In this document: one piece after another, positions 19,028-26,967 of the stretch
Layout of the letters: the number at the start of each line of letters is the position of its first letter
Position numbering within the stretch: the first letter of the stretch is position 1
Assembly: GCF_005116665.1 (NCBI RefSeq)
Contig: NZ_SWCJ01000001.1
Location: forward strand, 496,001-560,000
Length of the DNA stretch: 64,000 bases
Reading direction: 5' to 3'
Source of the DNA: Ferrimonas aestuarii
GTDB lineage: Bacteria > Pseudomonadota > Gammaproteobacteria > Enterobacterales > Shewanellaceae
The notes under the pieces: generated by a model
What the model saw: the letters and a program-made list of their open reading frames with translations, nothing else
Told to the model about the DNA's origin: nothing
Database searches by the model: none
Made by a program: the position numbers and the translations under genes

Positions 19028-19111
19028 TATTTCCCTGCTTTTCAGAGAAAGGGATTCCCCAGTCTCTTCGAATGTCTGTTGTTTTATACATCAGAATCAA
19101 TTCATTCAAGG

Positions 19112-19134
19112 CGATTTATATCAATTTAGGGGTA
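19112..19134 (-). promoter_or_regulatory. NarP/NarL-like inverted heptamers overlapping an FNR-like site, upstream of mtrC
   Basis: On the minus strand, TACCCCT-AA-ATTGATA (19134-19119) is a 7-2-7 arrangement whose first heptamer fits the NarL/NarP consensus TACYYMT and whose second is degenerate. Overlapping it, TTGATATAAATCGC (19125-19112) matches the FNR pattern TTGATnnnnATCAA at eight of ten positions. It is about 90 bp before the mtrC start. Confidence 0.4.
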
Positions 19135-19250
19135 GATAGTCTGTGACCTGCATCGCCGATTGAATAAGGTTTCACTAATGGAAACGTAAAGCTTTGTAAA
19201 GTGATAAAAGAAATGAAGGATTGCTTGAGTTTAGTTCATTTTGTGAAAAG

Positions 19251-19277
19251 AAAAACCGGCCACAAGGGCCGGTTTTT
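19251..19277 (-). terminator. Terminator between omcA and mtrC
   Basis: Perfect 11-bp stem AAAAACCGGCC/GGCCGGTTTTT with loop ACAAG, 20 bp after the omcA stop. It implies that mtrCAB has its own promoter. Confidence 0.88.
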
Positions 19278-19296
19278 GTTGCTAAGAGTTTATCCC

Positions 19297-21519
19297 TTAG
19301 TGACCGTGTACAGTGGTCAATTGCTCAGGAGAGTGGCAGGTTGCGCAGCTCTCTTTCGCGTTGGTGCGAACTTCGTCTGCGGTTTCTGCACCCACAACCG
19401 CACCATAGGTGGTCATGTGGGCCAGAGCTGATTCACCTAGGTACTTCTGGTGACAGGTAAAGCAAGTACCGGCATCGGAAGAGACGAAGATGTCTTTGGC
19501 ACCGCCGGTGGAGTTGTCACCGGTTGCGAAGCGCCATACGCGATCTGGGCTACGACCTAGCTCAATGCCGTTATCGGTGTGACAAGTGGCACAGTCGGTC
19601 TTCAGCACAGTGCCTGAACCTACGCCTGCATACTTGAGGTAGTGGCCGTCAGCTTTGTGAGCCTTATAGGCAAAGCTGGTGCTCTTCTTGGTGCCTTTAT
19701 CGGCATCATCAGTCTTAGTGGACTTGTCTGCAGTGTGGCAGGCCTGACAGTTAACGCCGTTGGAGTCGTGGTAGTACTCAGCACCGTGGCAAGATTGACA
19801 CTTAGCTTCGTCGATGATGTCACGACGCATGGCAACGTCAGCATTGGCGTCGACACCGTTGTTCCAAACAAAGCGCTTAGGCTCATCTTGGATGTAAGCG
19901 GCTTTAACGCTGTCAGAGTTACTGCCATCGGCTTCGTAGCAGCTCTTTGGTTCAACCAGTGGGCGACCGTAACCGCCTTTCTGGAAGCAGGTTTTCACTA
20001 CAGGAAGCAGTTCCATGGTTTTGCCGTTGATGTCCGCAGGCAGAACGATGTTGGCACTGGAGACGCTAAAGGTCTTAGTCGCTGCATCGTAAGTCACCTG
20101 AGTGTCGTCATACAGATCGATGCGACGCTCGGAGTACTTGCTGCCATCTTCGTAGGCTGGGTAATCTTTGTCGATATCCCAAGAAACCACGATGTATGGC
20201 TTGCTGTAACCTTCCTTATATACGAACTCTTTGGCAATGGCTTCGCCAGCGTCGTTAAACAGCTGAACGTCAAACGCGATACCGTTGCTGCCGTTAGAAG
20301 CGATGTTGGTGAACTCAGCGCTGTAGTCTTTGCTGACGTCATACGGCTTGGTGTAATCGCCGTGTGCTTCTTCAGCGCTGCGGCCGTAACCTTCAGGCTT
20401 GTGGCAAGACATACAGTCGGTGCTTGAGTGCATGTATGAAGGTGTTTCTTCGTGACAGCTGATACAAGCGGTGTTGCTCTTATCGGCTTTGAACAGATCC
20501 GCGTCTGCAGGGGCGTTGTCGCCTTCTACGTGACAGGAGCTACAGTCGGCCGCAGGCTTTTGCGGGAACATCACCTTACCGTAGTCGTGGATGCCACCAC
20601 CGTAACCGATGATCTTGTACGGCTTGGCCACGGTGACTTCATTTCCATCGGCATCTTTTTCGATGACGTGGCGAGTTTCACCTTTGTGGATAGCGTGGAT
20701 CATGAAGCCAAAGTCAACGCTGTTACCAGACTCTGGATCGGCAGAGGTTGGGGTGTGACAGGCAACGCAGTTTTCGATGTCGGTACGACGGCCACCGTGG
20801 AATGCCAAGCTTTCTGGCTGGTGACAGGTGTAACAGGTTTCCAGAGAAACCACATCACGAGTCTGCAGATCGGTAGTGGCACCGGTTGATGGCTGGAAGT
20901 CGTAGTGAGCATTCTCAACAAACGAAGGGTGCTCAAGTTCCATGTAGATGCGCTGGGTTGCATCGGCGTTGTAGGTTACGGCAACGGGAGCCGTTACATT
21001 GGCAACGTTAGCGGCGAAGGTGTAGCTGTAGGTGCCGTCTTTGTTGTCAACCAAGCAGTCGGTACACGCTTTTTCAACGTTTGCTTGAACCGTAGGACCA
21101 GGGTTCAGACCGGTCATGTCGTCTGGCAACCAGTCTTCGTTAGGCTGTTTGGCATCGTTGATAAAGGACTGCCACTGGAAGCCGCGATCGTATTCGGTGT
21201 CATCAATGGTTTCAGAGACTTGCGTCAACTGAGAGATACCAAAGCGCAAATCGTGATCCGTGGTTAGGCCATAAACGGCAACGCCATTGGCGTTTTCTAA
21301 GGTGAAGTCTACCTTGACTTGGCCATCGGTAATGGTGGCGTTAGTAAAGGTGGCGGTAACTGACTTTTGTTCGTCAATATGCACGCCAATAGGACCTGGT
21401 TCACCAGGTTCGCCTGGCTTGCCGTCGTCACCATCGCTGCCGCCACAGCCCGCTAGGGCAACGGCACCTAAACTGGCAAAGGCCATAGCCCGCCATAGTT
21501 TGGATTGTTTCATCATCAT
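19297..21519 (-). CDS. omcA: Outer-surface decahaem cytochrome c lipoprotein, OmcA type
   Basis: 740 residues from MMMKQSKLWRAMAFAS; an upstream Met at 21543 lacks a ribosome site, while AGGGAAAAGAA precedes 21519. The lipobox is LAGC, then a GDDGKPGEPGEPGP linker. Ten CxxCH motifs (CYTCH, CVACH, CSSCH, CISCH, CMSCH, CQSCH, CQACH, CATCH, CFTCH, CATCH) plus a lone CTDC without His in the first beta domain. A CX15C pair (about residues 510-526) fits the variable-length domain III disulfide of OmcA/MtrC proteins. Its size is close to S. oneidensis OmcA (735). It is expected to act with MtrCAB as a second surface reductase. Confidence 0.92.
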   Translation of the reverse strand: MMMKQSKLWRAMAFASLGAVALAGCGGSDGDDGKPGEPGEPGPIGVHIDEQKSVTATFTNATITDGQVKVDFTLENANGVAVYGLTTDHDLRFGISQLTQVSETIDDTEYDRGFQWQSFINDAKQPNEDWLPDDMTGLNPGPTVQANVEKACTDCLVDNKDGTYSYTFAANVANVTAPVAVTYNADATQRIYMELEHPSFVENAHYDFQPSTGATTDLQTRDVVSLETCYTCHQPESLAFHGGRRTDIENCVACHTPTSADPESGNSVDFGFMIHAIHKGETRHVIEKDADGNEVTVAKPYKIIGYGGGIHDYGKVMFPQKPAADCSSCHVEGDNAPADADLFKADKSNTACISCHEETPSYMHSSTDCMSCHKPEGYGRSAEEAHGDYTKPYDVSKDYSAEFTNIASNGSNGIAFDVQLFNDAGEAIAKEFVYKEGYSKPYIVVSWDIDKDYPAYEDGSKYSERRIDLYDDTQVTYDAATKTFSVSSANIVLPADINGKTMELLPVVKTCFQKGGYGRPLVEPKSCYEADGSNSDSVKAAYIQDEPKRFVWNNGVDANADVAMRRDIIDEAKCQSCHGAEYYHDSNGVNCQACHTADKSTKTDDADKGTKKSTSFAYKAHKADGHYLKYAGVGSGTVLKTDCATCHTDNGIELGRSPDRVWRFATGDNSTGGAKDIFVSSDAGTCFTCHQKYLGESALAHMTTYGAVVGAETADEVRTNAKESCATCHSPEQLTTVHGH

Positions 21520-21562
21520 TTCTTTTCCCTGCATAATAAGCATTTGTATGCTCTCAAGAATC

Positions 21563-21578
21563 TATCCCTAAAGGGGTA
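21563..21578 (-). promoter_or_regulatory. NarP/NarL-like 7-2-7 site upstream of omcA
   Basis: Minus strand TACCCCT-TT-AGGGATA: two heptamers in inverted orientation with 2-bp spacing, one mismatch from the TACYYMT/AKRRGTA consensus. It lies 44-59 bp before the omcA start, so it may overlap the core promoter. Confidence 0.45.
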
Positions 21579-21621
21579 GTTTCTCAGCAGCTTTAAGATA
21601 CAGTTAGTCTAGTTGACCCGT

Positions 21622-21637
21622 TGTGATCCATTTCAAT
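21622..21637. promoter_or_regulatory. CRP/FNR-family site in the omcA-cymA intergenic region
   Basis: TGTGATCCATTTCAAT on the plus strand fits the CRP pattern TGTGAn6TCACA with two mismatches. Read on the minus strand, TTGAAATGGATCAC fits FNR at eight of ten positions. It is about 105 bp upstream of omcA. Confidence 0.4.
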
Positions 21638-21795
21638 AAAAACTAATGTTCATACAAAATTTACATATCGCAGTTTTGGTTTTGTATATGTGATCAAAGT
21701 ATTGATTCCGATGCCGATTTTGATGCCTCTATAAACATATTTTTTACTTGCGAATGAGTCTTAAATCGATCTTGAGTTGGAATGGGGTCAAAAAA

Positions 21796-21809
21796 TTGAT
21801 CCAGATCCC
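21796..21809 (+). promoter_or_regulatory. FNR/EtrA-like site upstream of cymA
   Basis: TTGATCCAGATCCC matches the EtrA/FNR pattern TTGATnnnnATCAA except for the last two bases. It is about 140 bp before the cymA start. Confidence 0.4.
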
Positions 21810-21845
21810 GCTGGTCAGTTAAATAGTTCTTAAAACTCGTTCATT

Positions 21846-21861
21846 TGTGATTTGGGTCATC
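21846..21861 (+). promoter_or_regulatory. CRP-like site upstream of cymA
   Basis: TGTGATTTGGGTCATC: perfect left half-site, six-base spacer and a right half TCATC (consensus TCACA). It lies about 90-105 bp before the cymA start. Confidence 0.4.
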
Positions 21862-21949
21862 TTTTGTGTAGGTTTGGATGAGTAGAATTCTCTATTGAGA
21901 AATTAGCGGCCCTGTTGGGCCGCACTGCTTTATGAGATGAGGATGAGAG

Positions 21950-22549
21950 ATGGTAGATAATAAAAAGTCTGCTTGGGCTAAATTATGGCAGCAGCCTAAA
22001 GCCAAATGGATGCTAGGTATCCCTGTTGGTGCATTCCTGGCTGTTGCTGTAGGTGCAATTGGTTTCTTCGGTGGCCAAACTGTACTTCACGCAACCAGTT
22101 CCGATGCGTTCTGCATGAGCTGTCACAGCAACCACTCGTTGAAAGACGAAGTGATGGCGTCTGCTCACGGTAACAACAAAGCGGGCATTACTGTTCAGTG
22201 TCAGCAGTGTCACCTGCCGCCGGATCCAGTTCGTTACTTGGTTAAGAAGATCATCGTATCTAAAGACCTATACGGTTACTTGACCATCGACGGTTTCAAC
22301 ACTCAAGAGTGGCTGGATGAAAACCGTAAAGAGCAAGCTGATCTCGCTCTGGACTACCTGCGTTCTATTGATTCTGACACCTGTCAGAGCTGCCACACTA
22401 ACGTGTATGAGAACCAGCCTGAGTCCATGAAGAAGATGGCGAAGAAGATGCACGCAATGAACTTCAAAAAGCTTCAAACCAAGCCTGAGAAGTACAAGAC
22501 CTGTGTTGATTGTCACAAAGGCGTTGCTCACCCTTACCCTAAAAAGTAA
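21950..22549 (+). CDS. cymA: NapC/NirT-family tetrahaem quinol dehydrogenase, CymA-like
   Basis: 199 residues. It has one N-terminal membrane anchor (about residues 20-45), then a periplasmic domain with four CxxCH motifs: CMSCH, CQQCH, CQSCH, CVDCH. This is the plan of CymA, which takes electrons from menaquinol and hands them to periplasmic cytochromes for several anaerobic respirations. The divergent position next to omcA-mtrCAB fits that role directly. NapC or TorC-type homologues are the alternative; there is no nitrate or TMAO reductase in the window. It is followed by a strong terminator. Confidence 0.93.
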   Translation: MVDNKKSAWAKLWQQPKAKWMLGIPVGAFLAVAVGAIGFFGGQTVLHATSSDAFCMSCHSNHSLKDEVMASAHGNNKAGITVQCQQCHLPPDPVRYLVKKIIVSKDLYGYLTIDGFNTQEWLDENRKEQADLALDYLRSIDSDTCQSCHTNVYENQPESMKKMAKKMHAMNFKKLQTKPEKYKTCVDCHKGVAHPYPKK

Positions 22550-22570
22550 GCGGCTCAAAACCCTTTGATA

Positions 22571-22596
22571 AAAACCTCGCTTAGGCGAGGTTTTTT
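22571..22596 (+). terminator. Terminator of cymA
   Basis: Perfect 10-bp stem AAAACCTCGC/GCGAGGTTTT with loop TTAG and a six-T tail. Confidence 0.9.
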
Positions 22597-22696
22597 GTGT
22601 CTAAATTATAATTGTTCTCATTTGGGGTCGGAGATATTTAAATAGAGACCGATCTTTTTGTTATTATTTTTTACTTATTCGTTAATTGGTTTGTTG

Positions 22697-23173
22697 ATGA
22701 AAACGTATTTATCTCTATTGCCTCTATTATTGATTGGCTGCACTGACGTATCACCAAGAGCCATTGGTTATATTGGCTTTGTAGATCATCGGCCTTGGGC
22801 AATCCCATTTAATGATTGCATCGCATACTCGTTAGAAACCGCAGAGCCATACCGCTGGTTTGATCGACGTTTGCCCTCGGTCAGTTGTTACTTCTTTACT
22901 ACCAAGCCATCGTTTGGATTGATTAAGGTTTACGACAGCCCTACCGTCGATGCCAATTATGAAACCATCGGCCGTTTTCAGGAGTTTTCCGTATCCGAAT
23001 CTGGTTGGGGAAGTTTCCCGTGGGTGTATGAGAGAGCCAATTCCGATTGGTACCGCGTGGCTGAAGGTTGGTTGCACCTTAGCGAAGCAGATAGAGGCGT
23101 TGTTCGTTTCTATTCAGGTGAGCAGGATAGTGAGGCGAAACGCCGACACGATGAGTATTATCAAAATCATTAA
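22697..23173 (+). CDS. Putative lipoprotein of unknown function
   Basis: 158 residues from MKTYLSLLPLLLIGC, a short lipoprotein signal with lipobox LIGC. The frame opens earlier (22658), but this ATG gives the canonical signal. The mature part is polar and aromatic-rich, with two Cys (about residues 40 and 64) and several Trp/Tyr clusters (WGSFPWVYE, WYRVAEGWLHL). I recognise no domain. The last 4 bp overlap the convergent neighbour. The surrounding sequence is AT-richer than average, which suggests an accessory gene. Confidence 0.6.
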   Translation: MKTYLSLLPLLLIGCTDVSPRAIGYIGFVDHRPWAIPFNDCIAYSLETAEPYRWFDRRLPSVSCYFFTTKPSFGLIKVYDSPTVDANYETIGRFQEFSVSESGWGSFPWVYERANSDWYRVAEGWLHLSEADRGVVRFYSGEQDSEAKRRHDEYYQNH

Positions 23174-23955
23174 AGGCTGCGACCCAAGAGCTCAAAATAG
23201 CTGAGGGTGGCGTTACGAATTATCCGTAGGTGCTCAGGGCTAGGATAGGCGCCTGCTTTGGCTAAGTCACTTTGCTTGGTGCCACTGACCAGATACTGAT
23301 TTTTGATGCGATTATCCCCTTGAATACAGGCTTCGAAAGCTCGAGCCATTAACTCCGTGGGCAGGGCAAAGTAAGTGCGTCCTAACTGCTTGTCCAATGC
23401 CATCGCCTGGGTAAGGTACTCCCCATGGTCGTCGGTATTGGGGGCAAACACCGCTTCAAATAACTGTGACAACGCGTGATTAATAGGATGAGCTCGCAGC
23501 GGCTCATGTTGCAGCCACAGGTGGCTAGCAAAGCGAATACCATGATGACGCTGCTCGAAGGCTTTCTCGGCAACATGATGATCAAAGGCATGCCAGAACT
23601 CGTGGGCGAGGGCTCCTGAACCGGCATTTTTCGCCAGTGCTAGAGTTTTGGAAGCCGGAGCATAGTGAGCCTGAACGCCCGGCTGTCCGCCGGTGCCAAA
23701 GGCCAAACTCAGTTGCCCGCGAAGACCTAAGGTTTGCGGCGGCACATTGAGGATAAACGCCAAGTCCGCTAGGGCATCAAAGATGAGGTTGGCCGCTTGC
23801 TGGCGTTCTGCCTTGTCGACCCAGCGGCCTACCTTGACCCCAGATAAGCCAAATTGGTCCCGAATGTCGCCAAAGGAGACGTCGTCTCCAAAGCGGTAGT
23901 CCGGACCCTGTCGGTAGTGAGGTTGCCATAAGCGGCTGGTGTTACTCGAGTGCAT
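23170..23955 (-). CDS. CLCA_X-family putative metallopeptidase (HExxH)
   Basis: 261 residues without a signal peptide. The key feature is GALAHEFWHAFDHH near residue 137, an HExxH zinc motif with a nearby third His. Upstream lies a conserved block (RGQLSLAFGTGGQPG, HYAPASKTLALAKNAG) that I associate with proteins named CLCA_X in Vibrio and Shewanella relatives. Gene context gives no substrate. Proteolytic activity is inferred from the motif only. Confidence 0.65.
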   Translation of the reverse strand: MHSSNTSRLWQPHYRQGPDYRFGDDVSFGDIRDQFGLSGVKVGRWVDKAERQQAANLIFDALADLAFILNVPPQTLGLRGQLSLAFGTGGQPGVQAHYAPASKTLALAKNAGSGALAHEFWHAFDHHVAEKAFEQRHHGIRFASHLWLQHEPLRAHPINHALSQLFEAVFAPNTDDHGEYLTQAMALDKQLGRTYFALPTELMARAFEACIQGDNRIKNQYLVSGTKQSDLAKAGAYPSPEHLRIIRNATLSYFELLGRSL

Positions 23956-24022
23956 CGGCGAACTATGGCTGACACCTTGGCGCAGTGCAAGTGATTACTA
24001 AGGCGTTTAAAGGGAAGCAACC

Positions 24023-24361
24023 TTAATGTTCTTGGTAAACCCAGGAGCTGATCTTTTTATCAAGTTGTGAGTAACGCCTATCACTGGTGATGAACATGGT
24101 ACCGATGACGGTGCCTGCTGCGGCGGCCAAAAGCAGAAACTGAACCGATTCAGAGAAGCCTAGCTCGACGATTTTGTCATGCAGATTTAGCACCCAAAGC
24201 CCCAGTGCAAGGCAGATCACCAGAGGTATGCCAAAGCAAAGGTAGAGCTTGGCTTTCGTTCTTGGGTGCTTAATTAAGGCCGCTTGCATGCGGCACATCA
24301 GCTCGATCGCTACGGCGAATACGGCGGCGGAGGTGAGTACGTAAGTCAGAATAGACAGCAT
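24023..24361 (-). CDS. Small membrane protein of unknown function
   Basis: 112 residues with three predicted transmembrane segments (about 3-22, 42-60, 73-92) separated by charged loops such as HPRTKAK, and a polar C-terminus. No family recognised. The ATG at 24361 is the first in frame. It lies between two putative metallopeptidase genes on the same strand but is separated from both by more than 60 bp. Confidence 0.55.
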   Translation of the reverse strand: MLSILTYVLTSAAVFAVAIELMCRMQAALIKHPRTKAKLYLCFGIPLVICLALGLWVLNLHDKIVELGFSESVQFLLLAAAAGTVIGTMFITSDRRYSQLDKKISSWVYQEH

Positions 24362-24410
24362 TGGCGATTGGATTTCTGTTGGCGCGAATTTGAAGATGAT
24401 TAAGAGTTAA

Positions 24411-24567
24411 CTCGGCTCGTCGTCATCTGCTGGACAAGCAGTGAAAGTAAAGTTGACCCCGGTAGCTAAGGCTAATTTCATCATCGACTGGGTCAGGCTG
24501 TAGCTAGCTGCAAACTGCGCTTGTTGACCAACAAAAAGCCGATGTCCAGTTCATTATCAAACTCCCG
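24411..24567 (-). pseudogene. Possible gene remnant with a frameshift
   Basis: Directly after the stop of the next gene upstream on this strand, one frame reads EFDNELDIGFLLVNK and then stops. A second frame, overlapping in the middle, reads FAASYSLTQSMMKLALATG and ends CPADDDEPS. Together they resemble one short protein broken by a frameshift, with no start codon of its own. The composition looks coding, but this is weak evidence and it may be chance. Confidence 0.25.
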
Positions 24568-25419
24568 TTACTGCGAGGTTTGGGTTTGCTGGCGATTTTG
24601 CCATTGAGGTTTGACCGCATGATTGAACTTATCCAGAAGCGATTGGCCCTTGTCTTGATTGTGAAGTTTAATCAGGTCGACTTTGAGTTTGCCATCGGGA
24701 TGAAACTGGCTGACATAGCTGCCCATGGATTCCATATCCCACTGCCAATGGCTTAACCTTCCAACCACTTGATTGGCAAATTGGAACGCTTCGTATTCGT
24801 TGGCCAAGGTCATGAAATCGGAGAATGAGTAATCCGTTAACTGTTTTTGAGCTTCAAACGCGGCGCGATAAGTGGAGGCCATGATGCCATTGTCATCAAA
24901 CGCCAATTGGAATTGCAGCGAATGACGGGTTTCATGAATCATTAAGGCCAACACGGTCCAGTTATCCATCTGTGCTAGCTTCTCAGAGTTGAGAAACACC
25001 GTTCCCCTATCTGGGTTGTCTGGATCAAAATCGAAGTAAACCGTTTTTCCCGGATAGCTGTGGCTGTCGATGATGAGCTTGGGCTCGCCGATGCCAACCA
25101 GACGACATTGAAGCTCAAAGATGTCCACTAAATAGGGCAGCATCTCATCGAAACTGAGGGTTGGCCAACTCTCTAGCATCGCCTCAATTTCATCATCTTT
25201 GACGATGGCCATCGTTAAGCTGTTGGCTTCTTCTTGGGTGATCCGCATCGCTTGGCGCACAAACTTTAGGCTTTGAGGCTGCAATACAAACGCTTTAGGC
25301 GCCTGGGATTGAACCTTGGCGTTGGCGTAGAAAGGGTCTATTTCTGCCAAGGCGAAAGGGGCATTTAACAGCAGAGGCATCCCAAGGCTCAAGAGTGTGT
25401 TAGTCAGCTTTTTCATCAT
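24568..25419 (-). CDS. Exported protein with HExxH motif, putative metallopeptidase
   Basis: 283 residues with a signal peptide ending near FALA (residue 25). Near residue 163 is LALMIHETRHSLQFQ, an HExxH motif in a helix, with Glu residues about 45 residues later (LANEYEAFQFANQVVG) that could supply the third ligand. The rest is helical. No named family is recognised. It lies between a small membrane protein and a peroxiredoxin-like gene on the same strand. Zinc protease activity is an inference from the motif. Confidence 0.6.
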   Translation of the reverse strand: MMKKLTNTLLSLGMPLLLNAPFALAEIDPFYANAKVQSQAPKAFVLQPQSLKFVRQAMRITQEEANSLTMAIVKDDEIEAMLESWPTLSFDEMLPYLVDIFELQCRLVGIGEPKLIIDSHSYPGKTVYFDFDPDNPDRGTVFLNSEKLAQMDNWTVLALMIHETRHSLQFQLAFDDNGIMASTYRAAFEAQKQLTDYSFSDFMTLANEYEAFQFANQVVGRLSHWQWDMESMGSYVSQFHPDGKLKVDLIKLHNQDKGQSLLDKFNHAVKPQWQNRQQTQTSQ

Positions 25420-25472
25420 GGATAACAGTATCTTTGCAGAGCATTGGGCGCCATCATACCGATATCAGTTGA

Positions 25473-26081
25473 CTAGTCCACCATCAATTTGGCGGCAGTG
25501 AGTACTAACTCTGGTTCCACTCTCACCTTGTAGTTGGGGTTGAGATAGCTGAAGTGCACCAAGCCTTTGCCGTCCACTAAGTAGACGGCGGGAACTGGCA
25601 GCGCTGCTCGTTGGCTGTCTTTATCTTGAACCAAACGGGAACCCAATTTGTTGATGTAGGCTTTGGACAGTTTGGGGGAGAGCAGGTAGGCGATGCCGAA
25701 CGCTTCTGAGGTTGCCAGTTGAGTGTCAGACAGCAGTTGATAATTCAGTTCATCTCCCGCTTGTTTTAGCTCACTTGGGGCATCGGGGGAGATGGCGATG
25801 ATCTGTACTCCAAGACGATTTAGCTGCGCCTCAATTTTGGCGAGACCAGCCAGTTGCGCGTTGCAGTAGGGGCACCAGCCACCACGATAGAACACCAACA
25901 GGCTGGGTTTACCATCGGTCCACTGGCCAAGGGATTGGCGTTGGCCATCGGCATTGGTTAGTTGGGAATCGGGAATGGTCATGCCGTTTAGAAGTGGTTG
26001 GATTTGGGTCTCGGATGGGGCGATGGCGGCACTGAGAGTAAATGATGACAGTGCCAGCAGCAGGGTAATGATCTTGTTCAT
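25473..26081 (-). CDS. Exported AhpC/TSA-family thioredoxin-fold protein
   Basis: 202 residues with a signal peptide (MNKIITLLLALSSFTLSAAIA). The active-site segment FYRGGWCPYCNAQL near residue 72 carries CxxC in a peroxiredoxin-like setting; IIAISPDAP and a C-terminal PAVYLVDGKG complete the fold. Such proteins act as thiol peroxidases or reductases, here in the periplasm. The RGGWCPYC motif is typical of the peroxiredoxin-like group that includes redoxin-domain proteins, so peroxidase versus oxidoreductase function is open. Confidence 0.82.
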   Translation of the reverse strand: MNKIITLLLALSSFTLSAAIAPSETQIQPLLNGMTIPDSQLTNADGQRQSLGQWTDGKPSLLVFYRGGWCPYCNAQLAGLAKIEAQLNRLGVQIIAISPDAPSELKQAGDELNYQLLSDTQLATSEAFGIAYLLSPKLSKAYINKLGSRLVQDKDSQRAALPVPAVYLVDGKGLVHFSYLNPNYKVRVEPELVLTAAKLMVD

Positions 26082-26287
26082 TGGGAAGTCCTTTTAGAAT
26101 ATCAGTCTTAGGCGATAGACCACCTACCGACTCAGACGAGTAATAGACCGGAGGCCGCGTGGATGCATTTCACCTGAAATTGCGGTATTTCAATCTTTCT
26201 GGTGGCCTGTGAGCTGGAGTCACAGCGGGGCACTGAGAAGGTTTGCTACAATGCCTGCCACATTAAGTCTTTGAATAGATTCGAGCG

Positions 26288-26920
26288 ATGAATAACTATT
26301 TCGATTCGCCCTTTGCCGGAAAGCCCCTTTCTGAGCAGGTGACCAACCCCAACATCATCGTTGGCCGACATAGCTACTACTCCGGTTATTACCACCAGCA
26401 CAGTTTCGATGACTGCGCCCGATACTTAAGCCCTGAACGAGATGACGTGGATAAACTGCGCATTGGCAGTTTTTGCTCTATCGGTTCTGGGGCGGTGTTT
26501 ATGATGGCGGGCAATCAAGGCCATCGCCACGACTGGGCCGCCACCTTCCCATTTTTCTACCAAGACAACCCAGACTTTGCTGGGGCGAAGGACGGCTTTA
26601 AACGAGCGGGAGATACGGTGGTTGGCAACGACGTTTGGATCGGCGCTGAAGCGATGATCATGCCTGGGGTTCGTATCGGAGATGGAGCCATCATCGCCAG
26701 TCGGGCGCTGGTCACCAAGGACGTCAAACCCTATGAAGTGGTGGGCGGTAACCCGGCAAAACTGATCCGATTGCGGTTTGAACCTAAACAGATTGAGATG
26801 TTGATGACCATGAAATGGTGGCAGTGGCCTGATGAGCAACTGAAAGGGGCGATGACGCTGCTTTGCTCCGGTGAGATTGAGGCGCTATTTGCCTATTGGC
26901 AGGCACAGACTAATCAGTAA
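26288..26920 (+). CDS. CatB-type (xenobiotic) acetyltransferase, left-handed beta-helix
   Basis: 210 residues with the pattern of type B chloramphenicol acetyltransferase relatives: the N-terminal [16 protein letters not shown], the catalytic-His region [10 protein letters not shown] near residue 76, hexapeptide repeats ([36 protein letters not shown]) and the C-terminal [16 protein letters not shown]. The enzyme transfers acetyl from CoA to a hydroxyl group. Many chromosomal members are not resistance genes, so the acceptor is unknown. Confidence 0.9.
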   Translation: MNNYFDSPFAGKPLSEQVTNPNIIVGRHSYYSGYYHQHSFDDCARYLSPERDDVDKLRIGSFCSIGSGAVFMMAGNQGHRHDWAATFPFFYQDNPDFAGAKDGFKRAGDTVVGNDVWIGAEAMIMPGVRIGDGAIIASRALVTKDVKPYEVVGGNPAKLIRLRFEPKQIEMLMTMKWWQWPDEQLKGAMTLLCSGEIEALFAYWQAQTNQ

Positions 26921-26967
26921 CAAAGCGCCAGCAAAGAAGCTGGCCCTTTGTTATCTGTCAACACGGG

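Noticed and set aside
19642..20427. Long plus-strand frames opposite the decahaem cytochrome genes
   Set aside because: They are shadows of the cytochrome coding sequence, which carries ten CxxCH motifs in order on the minus strand.
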